A stretch of 64,000 bases of DNA from JAUSFM01 sp964343705 (lineage in GTDB: Archaea > Nanobdellota > Nanobdellia > Woesearchaeales > UBA12501). This document shows positions 36,262 through 45,166 of this stretch, in pieces. Where the stretch lies: positions 124,001-188,000 of the forward strand of contig CAYFJX010000003.1 in assembly GCA_964343705.1 (NCBI GenBank). Direction: 5' to 3'. Every line of letters begins with the position of its first letter. Positions within the stretch are counted from its first letter, which is position 1. The position numbers were made by a program, and so were the translations under genes. A model generated the notes under the pieces. That model was not told the origin of the DNA and did not search any database. It worked only from the letters and a program-made list of their open reading frames with translations.

Positions 36262-37110
36262 ATGACATCGGATACTCAAATGGATCTACCCTACTTTGAA
36301 TGTAAACCAACTGAGCTTTGTGAAGGTGCAGCCTGTTGCAGTCATCCTGAGATGGGGATTGCAGCATCACTTGGTGATTATATTAGATTGTCTGAACATA
36401 CTGGCCAGCCCATTGATGAAATTTGGGTTGAAAAAGGAAATGTTGTTGTTGCTCCCAATGATAAAACTAATCCAGGTATTGCCATGGCACTGTTAGGTAT
36501 TCTTCATGATCCCTGTCCTTACTTAGCTGAAGACTTCAAGTGTTCTGTGTATGACATGCGTCCATTGCATTGTTCTGTATTTCCTGCTGACTTACTAACT
36601 ACCAACTCAAGGTTAGCACCTGAATATGGGCCATTTCGATGTCTTAATGGGGTTCAAATGTCTCCTGAGCACAGCGATATGTATGATGCAATGGCAGATC
36701 ATTTTGAAGAAGAATCCCTTGTGGAAAGAACCTATCTTTGGCAAGACCAGCCACCTCTTTTTAGAATAAGAACCAACGATGATGTTAAGGACCTAACTCG
36801 AGAAGCACTTCATCAGTTACAGACTAATCCTCTGTTAGATAGGATGAGGCTTCGGCGTGTTCATGATGGTGTTCAGGTGCTTCGTGACTCGTTTGATAAA
36901 ATGAGAACTGATCCAGGGTACAAATTGCATATGCGTCTATTCATTACTGCACTAGAACCGATTGTGTATGCTGTTATCGCAGGTGAGGTTACACGCAGGC
37001 TCAAAAAACTAAAGAATAATCGTCTTGCAATAGGACACTTTAGACATCTTAATGCACGCTATTATGAACTCTTAATGGGAAAAAGAAGAAAAAGTTTTAA
37101 ACACACCTAA
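36262..37110 (+). CDS. YkgJ-like Cys-cluster protein
   Basis: A 282-residue protein with the metal/Fe-S cluster pattern of the YkgJ/COG0727 family: FECKPTELCEGAACCSH near the N-terminus, then DPCPYLAEDFKCSVYDMRPL and HCSVFP. These Cys probably bind iron-sulfur or zinc; the biochemical role is unknown. The C-terminal half is helical. The open frame extends to 36145, antisense to agmatinase; ATG 36262 fits the shared TATA-like box, although ATG 36280 is also possible. The 3' end overlaps the convergent lipoprotein gene by 14 nt. Confidence 0.85.
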   Translation: MTSDTQMDLPYFECKPTELCEGAACCSHPEMGIAASLGDYIRLSEHTGQPIDEIWVEKGNVVVAPNDKTNPGIAMALLGILHDPCPYLAEDFKCSVYDMRPLHCSVFPADLLTTNSRLAPEYGPFRCLNGVQMSPEHSDMYDAMADHFEEESLVERTYLWQDQPPLFRIRTNDDVKDLTREALHQLQTNPLLDRMRLRRVHDGVQVLRDSFDKMRTDPGYKLHMRLFITALEPIVYAVIAGEVTRRLKKLKNNRLAIGHFRHLNARYYELLMGKRRKSFKHT

Positions 37111-37765
37111 AGCGTGCTTCTGTGTAAAAGTTTAACCCATCTGCTTCAATCTTATTGTTTAATTCCTTGCCCCAGTATGTTTTTCCTTTTCTGAGTTTTG
37201 TTCGAAGTGTACAGGTAACTTTTTTGTATGGTTCAACAATATCTGTTCCACAAACTTCTTGTGCATTTGAACGGATTCTTTTTCCATTAACACGAAGGCT
37301 CATTCCTTTTTTCAAATGAGACTCTTCAGCTGTGACATGGCCAAGATGCTGTGCTTCTTTGTCTTTGTTTTCAAAAGTAAAAGTTATATGGGATGTGCCA
37401 TCAGCAAATAGTGTACCACAAACAATGTCAGAAATCCAGGTTGTGTCAGAAAACTTTTTTTTATCTTCAGATGAACTACCAAGAATGGTTTTTTTAGCAA
37501 TAATCTCTGTGTTTGGAACTGTCAATTCTGGTGCTATTTGTACTTCTTCTTTTGGCTCTTCAGTTTTTTCTTCTTGCGCGGGTTCTTCAGCAGGTTCGGT
37601 TTCCTCTTTACTTGGTGCTTCAGTTTCAAGCATTGGCTCTTCTGCTGGTTCAGGTGCTGTAATCTCTGCATCAACCTCCGGAGCAGGTTCTGGTGTTGCA
37701 GGTGCTTCACACCCTACAAGAAGTAGTAATGCTGTAATGCATACTGTAAGCCAAACTTTATTCAT
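37097..37765 (-). CDS. Lipoprotein, paralogue of the upstream gene
   Basis: A 222-residue lipoprotein with signal and lipobox LLLLVGC, a Glu/Pro/Ala-rich stalk of about 70 residues, and a C-terminal beta domain (SHITFTFENKD, LRVNGKRIRSNAQEVCGT, VTCTLRTKLRKGKTYWG, ARFRCV). The same domain pattern occurs in the gene directly upstream. Paired Cys suggest disulfides. A GAGGTG ribosome site precedes the ATG. It probably displays its domain on the cell surface. Confidence 0.82.
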   Translation of the reverse strand: MNKVWLTVCITALLLLVGCEAPATPEPAPEVDAEITAPEPAEEPMLETEAPSKEETEPAEEPAQEEKTEEPKEEVQIAPELTVPNTEIIAKKTILGSSSEDKKKFSDTTWISDIVCGTLFADGTSHITFTFENKDKEAQHLGHVTAEESHLKKGMSLRVNGKRIRSNAQEVCGTDIVEPYKKVTCTLRTKLRKGKTYWGKELNNKIEADGLNFYTEARFRCV

Positions 37766-37789
37766 CGTACACCTCTTTTTGAATTATGA

Positions 37790-38563
37790 TCATCTACACC
37801 TGAACTCAATTTGAGTAGATGCAAATCGTGATTTTGCTTCTAAGTTGTTCTTGAGCTCAGTTTGTTTGTTCATGTACTCTTGTTTTTCTGGGTATCGTAG
37901 GTTTGCAGGACAATTGTTGCATTCAAGTGTTTGACCAGCTTCAACAGTTGTTGTGCCACAACACTTCTTTACTACATCATTTTTGATCCTGTTTCCATTA
38001 ACAGCAAGTCGTAGAGGAACAAGTGTTTTATCGTCTGCTCCAATTCGTGAAAAGCTGCTTGTCTTAAGTAGATTGTATGATCGCTCATCTTTGTTAGTGA
38101 ACCTGAATGAGATGGAATCTTCTTTTTTTGTTCCTGTTCCAAAAGTTCCTTGCTTTGGTCCGGTGTATTTAACACACTTTACTCCATCAAACCAGCTTTG
38201 ATCTTCATATGTTTTTTTCTCAGTGCCTTGGCCTTTGATAACTTGCTCTTTTAGAATGTCAATAGTGCCGCCAATTTGGCCTGTTTGTGAAACTACATTT
38301 CCTGTGATTGCATTTCCATCTTCTTCTTGGGTTTCTTCTGTTGCTTCATCACTTTCAGCAGGCGCACTTTCTTCTTCTGCAGCTCCTTCTTCACTTGGTG
38401 CTTCAGTATCGTCTGCTGTTTCATCTCCTTCTGCAGGAGCAGTCTCTTGAGCTTCTTCTGGAGCCTCTTCAGCAGGAGCTTCTGTTGCTCCTTGATCACA
38501 TCCAGCAAGTAATAGTGAAATTGTTACTAGTAAGAATAAGAATATAGTTGTAGTTTTTTTCAT
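37790..38563 (-). CDS. Lipoprotein with TGNVV motif
   Basis: A 257-residue lipoprotein: signal with lipobox LLLAGC, an acidic Glu/Ala/Thr stalk, the segment NAITGNVVSQTGQIGG, and a C-terminal domain (SISFRFTNKDERS, LRLAVNGNRIKNDVVKKCCG, QIEFRCR) paralogous to the downstream lipoprotein. ATG 38563 is preferred to the upstream GTG because that GTG lies inside the GAGGTG ribosome site. It leads a two-gene operon. Confidence 0.82.
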   Translation of the reverse strand: MKKTTTIFLFLLVTISLLLAGCDQGATEAPAEEAPEEAQETAPAEGDETADDTEAPSEEGAAEEESAPAESDEATEETQEEDGNAITGNVVSQTGQIGGTIDILKEQVIKGQGTEKKTYEDQSWFDGVKCVKYTGPKQGTFGTGTKKEDSISFRFTNKDERSYNLLKTSSFSRIGADDKTLVPLRLAVNGNRIKNDVVKKCCGTTTVEAGQTLECNNCPANLRYPEKQEYMNKQTELKNNLEAKSRFASTQIEFRCR

Positions 38564-38659
38564 TGTCTTTGACACCTCATCCCCTTATTTGAGCCTTGTA
38601 ACGCAATTAAGCCTATTCAGTATATAAATATTGTGTCTCTGAGATCCTTGCTTCTGATC

Positions 38660-39130
38660 TCACCTAAAAAAGTACGACCAAATAACCAATAGTCCAAAGA
38701 TTACTGTTGTTGCTTTCCAGAGTGTTACTTGATTGAATTCAAAGAATTCTTCTGTTTCTTCGCTTGCAGCACTTGTTTCTTCTGCGCTGCTTTCTGCCTT
38801 TACTTCTTCCTCTTTTTTAGCATCTAACTCTTTTGCAATTTCTTGAACAGTTGCAGCAGCTTCTTGTTTCTTTGTTTTCTTAGCTTTTTTTGGCTTGCTT
38901 GCTGTTTTTGCTTTCTTTTTTACAGCTGCTTTTTTTGGTTTTGCAGGCTTTGCTGCAGGAGCAGGTTTTTCTTCAGCTTCTTCTGTTGTAGTTGCTGGTT
39001 CTTCAACAGTGATTTCCTCACCTTCATCATCTGCAACTTGCCGTACACTTTCTGCTATAGAATAAATAGGATCTCCAGAAGCCTTTGTTTCGTGCTCTTC
39101 TTCATGCACAACTGTTTTTTCGTCTGCCAT
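38660..39130 (-). CDS. Ala/Lys-rich tail-anchored protein
   Basis: A 156-residue protein with an acidic N-terminus, a histone-H1-like Ala/Lys/Pro stretch (about 55-95), an acidic helix and a C-terminal membrane helix (WKATTVIFGLLVIWSYFF). It has no signal peptide and should be tail-anchored with the basic region in the cytoplasm, where it might tie nucleic acid to the membrane (inference). A GAGGTG site lies before the ATG. Confidence 0.7.
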   Translation of the reverse strand: MADEKTVVHEEEHETKASGDPIYSIAESVRQVADDEGEEITVEEPATTTEEAEEKPAPAAKPAKPKKAAVKKKAKTASKPKKAKKTKKQEAAATVQEIAKELDAKKEEEVKAESSAEETSAASEETEEFFEFNQVTLWKATTVIFGLLVIWSYFFR

Positions 39131-39322
39131 GCTTACACCTCTATTGATATACCCTCTTTTTTTCTTGATTAAAGATAACCATTTCTGGGTGTTTTATAAA
39201 TATTATTGTACTTGATTACTCACCATTATTCTTATCAGAATATATCTGACAACAAGCTTTTTAAGCGTGTGCATAGATCAGTGCAACATTCCAATAAAAA
39301 ATAATCAAAGGAGGAACAGACA

Positions 39323-40537
39323 ATGGCAAAAAAATATTTATTTACATCAGAAAGTGTGAGCGAAGGTCATCCTGATAAACTCTGCGACCAAATCTCAGAT
39401 GCAATTCTTGACGCGTTATTGGAGCAAGATCCAAATTCTCGTGTGGCGGTTGAGTGCTTGGTAAAAACTGGTTTTATTGTCATAGCAGGGGAAGTTACAA
39501 CTAAAGCATATGTTGATATTCAAAAAATTGCACGGCAAGTCATCTGTGACGCTGGCTATGATGAGCATGATGTTGGTTTTGAAGGACAAACCTGTGGTGT
39601 TATTGTGTCACTTAGTGAGCAGTCACCTGACATTGCTCAGGGTGTTGACGAAGCATCTGCAGAAGGAAAAGACAGTGCAGAACAAGGTGCAGGGGACCAA
39701 GGATTGATGTTTGGTTTTGCAACCAATGAAACTCCTGAGTACATGCCTTTGCCAATTATTACAGCGCACAAACTTCTTCTAAAACTTCGCGAGATTCGCA
39801 AAGCTAAAACACTTCCTTACTTGCGCAGCGATGCAAAGAGTCAAGTAACTGTTGAGTATGAAGAGGGAAAACCAGTGCGTATTCATACTGTTCTTATTTC
39901 AACACACCACGCACCTAATGTAACACATGACCAAATCAAAAAGGATATTATCGAACAGGTTATCAAACCTGTGTGTGGTGATAAAATTGATGACAACACT
40001 ATTTTTCATGTTAATCCAACAGGAAAGTTTGTTGTTGGTGGGCCAGTTGCAGACGCAGGCTTAACAGGAAGAAAAATTATTGTAGATACATACGGTGGGC
40101 ATGGAAGCCATGGTGGTGGATGCTTTAGTGGAAAAGACCCAAGTAAAGTTGACAGAAGCGCTGCGTACATCTCACGATACATTGCAAAGAATCTTGTTGC
40201 AGCAGGACTTGCAGACAAGTGTGAAGTACAACTTGCCTATGCAATTGGAGTTGCAGAACCAGTAAGTGTTCTTGTTGATTGTTTTGGCACCAACAAAATT
40301 GATGAGGAGAAAATCAGTGAGCTTGTGAGAAAACACTTCCCACTAAAGCCAGCTGACATTGTTTCTCATTTAAGGCTCAAGCGACCAATCTTTAGAAAGA
40401 CTGCTGCATACGGCCACTTTGGACGAGATGATCCAGACTTTACTTGGGAAGCACTTGACAAAGTTGATGCATTGAAAGCAGATGCAGGTCCACTTGGTAC
40501 TCCAGAACATACTGGTGATGAAGTGCCTTTGGACTAG
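39323..40537 (+). CDS. metK: S-adenosylmethionine synthetase, bacterial type
   Basis: A 404-residue enzyme making SAM from ATP and methionine. SESVSEGHPDKLCDQISDA, GAGDQGLMFGFA and the P-loop-like GGHGSHGGGCFSGKDPSKVD are those of bacterial and eukaryotic MetK. Archaea normally use a distant MAT family, so this looks like horizontal acquisition. Two small changes from the usual GGxGAHGGGAFSGKD are Ser for Ala and Cys for Ala. An AAGGAGG site precedes the ATG and a TATA-like TTTTTAA lies near 39257. Confidence 0.95.
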   Translation: MAKKYLFTSESVSEGHPDKLCDQISDAILDALLEQDPNSRVAVECLVKTGFIVIAGEVTTKAYVDIQKIARQVICDAGYDEHDVGFEGQTCGVIVSLSEQSPDIAQGVDEASAEGKDSAEQGAGDQGLMFGFATNETPEYMPLPIITAHKLLLKLREIRKAKTLPYLRSDAKSQVTVEYEEGKPVRIHTVLISTHHAPNVTHDQIKKDIIEQVIKPVCGDKIDDNTIFHVNPTGKFVVGGPVADAGLTGRKIIVDTYGGHGSHGGGCFSGKDPSKVDRSAAYISRYIAKNLVAAGLADKCEVQLAYAIGVAEPVSVLVDCFGTNKIDEEKISELVRKHFPLKPADIVSHLRLKRPIFRKTAAYGHFGRDDPDFTWEALDKVDALKADAGPLGTPEHTGDEVPLD

Positions 40538-40581
40538 AATTATAACAATATTTTTATAATCCTTTTCTTTATTTTTTGCTT

Positions 40582-41529
40582 ATGGTCATGCCTAGTTCAA
40601 TAAGAGGATCAGTCGCCCTTGGCGCAGCAATGCTTGTAGGGTTTGCTTCATGGATATCCTGTGGTTACAGTCCAAAGGGGCAACCCAAAGAAGATCTTGA
40701 TGCTGTAGTCTCAACACTTGAAACAGAAGAAGGAAAGAAACAGTTTAGACTCTTAGCTGTTCAAAAAGGTGTAACGCACGATCCAAACTATATTGACGAA
40801 TTCTTAGACGAAGCAGGGAATCTAGTGGACTACCGAATTGCGTTTAAGATTGCTCAAGAGATGGGTCCTGAAAAAGAAGTGGATTTTCATATTAAGCAGG
40901 ATGACATTGTAGAAGCAGCTTTGGTAGCAAGCCGAGCTGGATTACAGGAAAGAGCACAGAATTTATACATGGATGCGCTTGCTCAATTTGGAGATCCTCT
41001 ACCATGGTCAGCAATGCCTTTGTTGCGCACCTTTAATGTTGATGTTACTGAAATAATCAATTTGTATGTACGTAATGGTTTTGTGAAAGAAGCAGCAATG
41101 TACGCCGAGGATATGGGATTGACCCATGATGCTATTGACTTGTATGAACAGGGACAGTTTTATCATGATGCTTTTGCAGCTGCAACTCGCGAAGGGTTGC
41201 AAGAAAGGGCTGACGACCTATTACAGAAAGGCCTTGAATGGTATGAAAAAGAAGAACGGTTTGAAGACGCTGGTCATATTGCACAGGCAGCTGGCTTAAC
41301 ACAAAGTGCACAAATTAATTTTTCTACAATGCTTGGAAAGTGTGTAGCAGCAAATAATCATTATTGCGCTGGTAGGGCAGCAGAAAAGTTAGGTCTAGTT
41401 GATTCTGCACTTGAGCATTTTGAAAAAGCTGGTCAATTTATTACTGCTGCGCGCTATGCAGCAGCAAACAACAAGCCACAAGAGGCTGTTCGCTACCAGA
41501 AAGTTGTTGAAGTACTAGACTTGCAATGA
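40582..41529 (+). CDS. Helical-repeat protein with lipoprotein-like signal
   Basis: A 315-residue protein with an N-terminal hydrophobic segment ending in GFASWISCG, which could be a lipobox, then helical repeats of the TPR type (AGLQERAQNLYMDALAQFGD, NGFVKEAAMYAEDMGLTHDA, KLGLVDSALEHFEKAGQF). Such scaffolds bind proteins. ATG 40582 fits a TATA-like TTTTATAA about 27 nt upstream. It lies just before the secreted paralogue unit but is separated by that unit's own TATA box. Confidence 0.75.
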   Translation: MVMPSSIRGSVALGAAMLVGFASWISCGYSPKGQPKEDLDAVVSTLETEEGKKQFRLLAVQKGVTHDPNYIDEFLDEAGNLVDYRIAFKIAQEMGPEKEVDFHIKQDDIVEAALVASRAGLQERAQNLYMDALAQFGDPLPWSAMPLLRTFNVDVTEIINLYVRNGFVKEAAMYAEDMGLTHDAIDLYEQGQFYHDAFAAATREGLQERADDLLQKGLEWYEKEERFEDAGHIAQAAGLTQSAQINFSTMLGKCVAANNHYCAGRAAEKLGLVDSALEHFEKAGQFITAARYAAANNKPQEAVRYQKVVEVLDLQ

Positions 41530-41571
41530 GGCAGCACTAACTTTATAAATCTCTTTTTCTCTTTTTTTACT

Positions 41572-44349
41572 ATGTTTACTTTGAAAAGAGGAATGATTGA
41601 TTTAGTTGTACTTATGTTTCTTTTAGTATTACTTTGCCAGTTTGTTTCTGCTACCTCTCATGAGTTAACTTCTGAACAAAAGGCAATTCAAGAAAAGCTT
41701 GATGAAAACAAAGAGTTAAGCATTCCTGAATTTGCAGCAGCAACAGATGAACAGAAAAAGAAATATGTCCTTACTAATCGTTTCAATCCAGGTAATTTAG
41801 ACCAAGCAAAAGTATTTGAACAGCTTGCCCTCGCACCTGATTTTAATTATGCAACTCACTTACCTCTTGTTGAAGAATATCTTTTTGTACAGAGTAGATT
41901 TGGAGAGCAACAAAAAAAGATATTTGTAAAAGCTGCTGAAATTGATGTGGGGGTTATTAACCGGAACCCAGTTCATGTTACAAGGTACATTGGCGATGCT
42001 CGTTTTTTCATGGAATCAGGCGTTAAATTTTCTAGAGTAAAAAATGGTGTGTTTCACACAGCTGGTGAAAAATCAACACAGTTTAACACACAATTGATTG
42101 GTGAACTTTTAAGTACAGGCACTAAAATTTCTGTTCAGAAGGATGGATCCTTACAGTTTAGTGATGTTTCTTCTGAATCTCTTGCAGAGATTGAACCATT
42201 TGATTTCATTGGTACTATTACTAACAAAGATGGTTTTGGCATGACCTGTGCAAAATGTAAATTTACACTCACAGACCACAAAGGAAAAACAGTGCCTGCT
42301 GTTTTTGGAGAAAACATTAAACTTTCTAATGGTCATGAACTAAAGAGAGGGATTGTTCGTTTACACTCCCCTGACTATGTAGACTTTGCACCTGTTGACG
42401 ACCAACCAGCAATTCTTAAAACCAAAAACCAGGAAACCGTTTCTACCACTACAAAAATGGCATATGTCTCAGGTCTTGCTAAGCCACCTGGTGCTAACTC
42501 TAATTACATCCTTTCTGATATAGATCCGAAAGCAGGTGTATCACGTTTAATGATTCACAATAGTGATCCAGGTTTGGAGATTGAATTACCTCATGCTGAT
42601 CTTTACAACGACATTTTCTTCAACACACCTGAGACACTTACCTTGCCAGGTGGAAAACCCCTAGTATCGCCTGGTGAAGCTTTTGTGTACACACAAGACG
42701 GGGAACGAAAAAAAGGTGTACTCCTGACTGCTGAAGGCATAGATCTTGTTGGTGGATTACCTCAAACTAGTGTTATTAATCTAGTGTCAGGCCATGTTGC
42801 AACAGAAAAGGGCGTTTCCCTATGTCAAGACAACTGTGCTAAAGCTGTCCACACATTTGCAGGGGATGTTTTTGAAGCAAATCTTGAGCAGGTATACCGA
42901 CAATACAAAGAGACTAGTGACCGAAAGTATGTGCGAAAACTATTCGGCACAGGCTTACACTCTCCTGAACACTTAGAAGTTCTTGAGGGACTTATTGAAA
43001 GTTCTGAGATTAATGACCGATTTGCAGCAGCAAGTGCTTTGGTTTCAATGTATCACCATGGTCATGAGTTTGATGAGCGTAGTAGGGAAGTACTTGTTAA
43101 AGCTCTCTCAGATGATAGTTTGATGGTTAGGTCTATAGCAGCAAGCGCTCTTGATGATGAGCAGAAAGCTCATGTACTTTTTACATTGTATCAAAACCCA
43201 GAAACTAAGAAGAGTATGCGTTTGAATATGTTAGGGCGTCTTGCTCAGTTAAAACATCCAGCAACACAAACTGAACTCGAAAATATGATTGGCAGTAGTC
43301 CACAAACTGTGTTGAGATCTTTGCGGCACTATGATAATGATAGGGCAAGGGAGTTTGCATTAGAACAATTATCCAATCCTAAAACTCGCGTTCGTCATGC
43401 AGCAGTAGCTTTCTTTGAGGAACGCGGAGACATTGAAGTTCTGAAAAAAACATTGTCCACAGAAGAGGATAGGTTTGTGAAGCGTAAACTTGAAAGTGCG
43501 ATTCGAAGACTAGAGGCAAAGCGTAAACCAAAACCTAGCAAAACACCTGATGTTATCCCCTTAGGTACTTTATTTCAAGATAATCCTAGCCAAGACTGGG
43601 CAACAGTGTTTTCAGAAAACCAAGTGGAACAAAGTAACACCATGCCTTCTGGTGTGATTCAACGCCTTGAAGCTTTGGGTGATGAAAATGTTGACTTTAA
43701 AGACATTCAGATTCTTAGCAGTTACTCTGTTGATGAACTAAAGGACATTAAGAAAAATCGAGCTGGAGTTGAGTCTGCAATACAGCGTCGTATACAAGAA
43801 GTAGGAACAACTAAGCGCGGTGCTGCCGAGCCTGGTTACACAACTGAATCGTTTGAATCACAAAAGCACCGATTAACAATTCCGGAGCTTCTTAAAATAA
43901 GAGCTACACTGCAATCTATGAGATCTCCTGAACTTCGTTCACATATTGGTGAGTTAATTGATGTGGACACACATGATCACTTAACTGAACATGGTGGCTA
44001 TGTGCATCTTACTTCAGAGCGAGAGCTTGCTTTTCACTCTATCCCTCCTCGGAAACTTCAAAGTAACCATGCTTATCTCTCTCCTGGTACTCGGCCAATT
44101 GCTGGAAGAAATGGTATTTTTGGTTTTCATTTACACGCAGCAGATCCTCATTACCACAATGAAGCTTATGCAGGACCAAGCGGTACTGCAGGTGATTTAC
44201 ATTCTTCGCGGGTTGATCGCACTGATGGCCTTGTAATTTCACCACTTGATGAATGTAGGTTTAATCTTGATATGAATACTGCTCGTGGTGAAGTGATTGA
44301 CCTAGGAAATTATAACCGCTGCAACATAGGCAAGGTGGCAAGCAACTGA
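41572..44349 (+). CDS. Large secreted HEAT-repeat protein with HxH...S...D C-terminal domain
   Basis: A 925-residue protein with a signal peptide (LVVLMFLLVLLCQFVSA). Residues 20-430 are beta-rich with two Cys-x2-Cys-like elements (MTCAKCKF; LCQDNCAK); 440-650 contain HEAT-like helical pairs (LIESSEINDRFAAASALVSM, LRHYDNDRAREFALEQL); the last 150 residues contain FGFHLHAADPHY then GPSGTAGDL and LDECRF. The His-x-His then Ser-x3-Asp spacing recalls a JAMM/MPN-type metal site, but this is a pattern-level guess. TATA CTTTATAAA at about 41541-41548 gives a leaderless start. It is paralogous to the gene at 45163. Confidence 0.82.
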   Translation: MFTLKRGMIDLVVLMFLLVLLCQFVSATSHELTSEQKAIQEKLDENKELSIPEFAAATDEQKKKYVLTNRFNPGNLDQAKVFEQLALAPDFNYATHLPLVEEYLFVQSRFGEQQKKIFVKAAEIDVGVINRNPVHVTRYIGDARFFMESGVKFSRVKNGVFHTAGEKSTQFNTQLIGELLSTGTKISVQKDGSLQFSDVSSESLAEIEPFDFIGTITNKDGFGMTCAKCKFTLTDHKGKTVPAVFGENIKLSNGHELKRGIVRLHSPDYVDFAPVDDQPAILKTKNQETVSTTTKMAYVSGLAKPPGANSNYILSDIDPKAGVSRLMIHNSDPGLEIELPHADLYNDIFFNTPETLTLPGGKPLVSPGEAFVYTQDGERKKGVLLTAEGIDLVGGLPQTSVINLVSGHVATEKGVSLCQDNCAKAVHTFAGDVFEANLEQVYRQYKETSDRKYVRKLFGTGLHSPEHLEVLEGLIESSEINDRFAAASALVSMYHHGHEFDERSREVLVKALSDDSLMVRSIAASALDDEQKAHVLFTLYQNPETKKSMRLNMLGRLAQLKHPATQTELENMIGSSPQTVLRSLRHYDNDRAREFALEQLSNPKTRVRHAAVAFFEERGDIEVLKKTLSTEEDRFVKRKLESAIRRLEAKRKPKPSKTPDVIPLGTLFQDNPSQDWATVFSENQVEQSNTMPSGVIQRLEALGDENVDFKDIQILSSYSVDELKDIKKNRAGVESAIQRRIQEVGTTKRGAAEPGYTTESFESQKHRLTIPELLKIRATLQSMRSPELRSHIGELIDVDTHDHLTEHGGYVHLTSERELAFHSIPPRKLQSNHAYLSPGTRPIAGRNGIFGFHLHAADPHYHNEAYAGPSGTAGDLHSSRVDRTDGLVISPLDECRFNLDMNTARGEVIDLGNYNRCNIGKVASN

Positions 44350-44368
44350 AAAAAAGAAAGGTGATACT

Positions 44369-45166
44369 ATGCAAAAAATAATTTTTCCCAATAAACACAC
44401 AAAAAAAGCGCAAGTAACTATTTTCATTATTCTGGGTATACTTATTTTTGTTTCTGCTGTACTCTTTTTTTTCTCAGGTGATGCAGCAAAAATGGCTGCT
44501 CTGGATACAGACGACCAAGAACCTTCAGCACTTATCAAAAAAGAAATGATCAATCTTATTAAAATTTGTACAGCTGATAAGGCAGTGCACGTTGTTGACC
44601 AGCTTACCTCCTCAGGGGGTTTTAAGGGTATAACACCTCGGAATGTTTATGTAGGGGATTACATTGCACCAGTATACTTTGATGGAGTTGATCTATCACC
44701 AAGTACTGAACAAATCGAAGAAATAATCAAGAGCCAATTTGCCACTTTCTCATGTCCAGCAGCTACAGACTTGGGCTATCAACTAAGTGATATCTCAGTT
44801 GACTCACTTCAGCTTGAAGAAACAGAGATACAAGTAAACCTTGCAAAGGTTGAAGCACAAAAAGGAGAGGAACAATTCTTAATAGAACCCTTTACAGTGG
44901 AAGTCCCAAGTAAACTTGGATTGTTATTCGCAGCTACACATGATTTTCTTATGCACCAGCAACGTTCTCCTGAAAAGTTTAAGATAACACGCATGGCAGA
45001 CGCTGGCATTGAACACAATGTAACATTTAAGATGGATGAAACAAGAACTGGCGAGTTTCTTTTAGTGGCAACTACAGAGAAACCATTTATTGATGATGGT
45101 TACCCTCGTCAGGAAACAAATACAACAATGCAATTGCCTTTTATAGTGAGGTTTGACTGGTCATGA
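44369..45166 (+). CDS. Pilin-like single-pass protein between the large paralogues
   Basis: A 265-residue protein with a short basic N-terminus and KKAQVTIFIILGILIFVSAVLFFF, resembling class III (type IV pilin/archaellin) signals in which a Lys/Gly-Gln site is cut and the hydrophobic part forms a filament core. The rest is an extracytoplasmic domain with two Cys (KICTADK; TFSCPAA) and N-terminal helices. An AGAAAGGTGA site precedes the ATG. The stop overlaps the next ATG by 4 nt, so the three genes are one operon. Confidence 0.75.
   Translation: MQKIIFPNKHTKKAQVTIFIILGILIFVSAVLFFFSGDAAKMAALDTDDQEPSALIKKEMINLIKICTADKAVHVVDQLTSSGGFKGITPRNVYVGDYIAPVYFDGVDLSPSTEQIEEIIKSQFATFSCPAATDLGYQLSDISVDSLQLEETEIQVNLAKVEAQKGEEQFLIEPFTVEVPSKLGLLFAATHDFLMHQQRSPEKFKITRMADAGIEHNVTFKMDETRTGEFLLVATTEKPFIDDGYPRQETNTTMQLPFIVRFDWS

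Noticed and set aside
39131..39322. SAM riboswitch before metK
   Set aside because: The 190-bp leader region has a TATA box and ribosome site but no recognisable conserved SAM-aptamer core.
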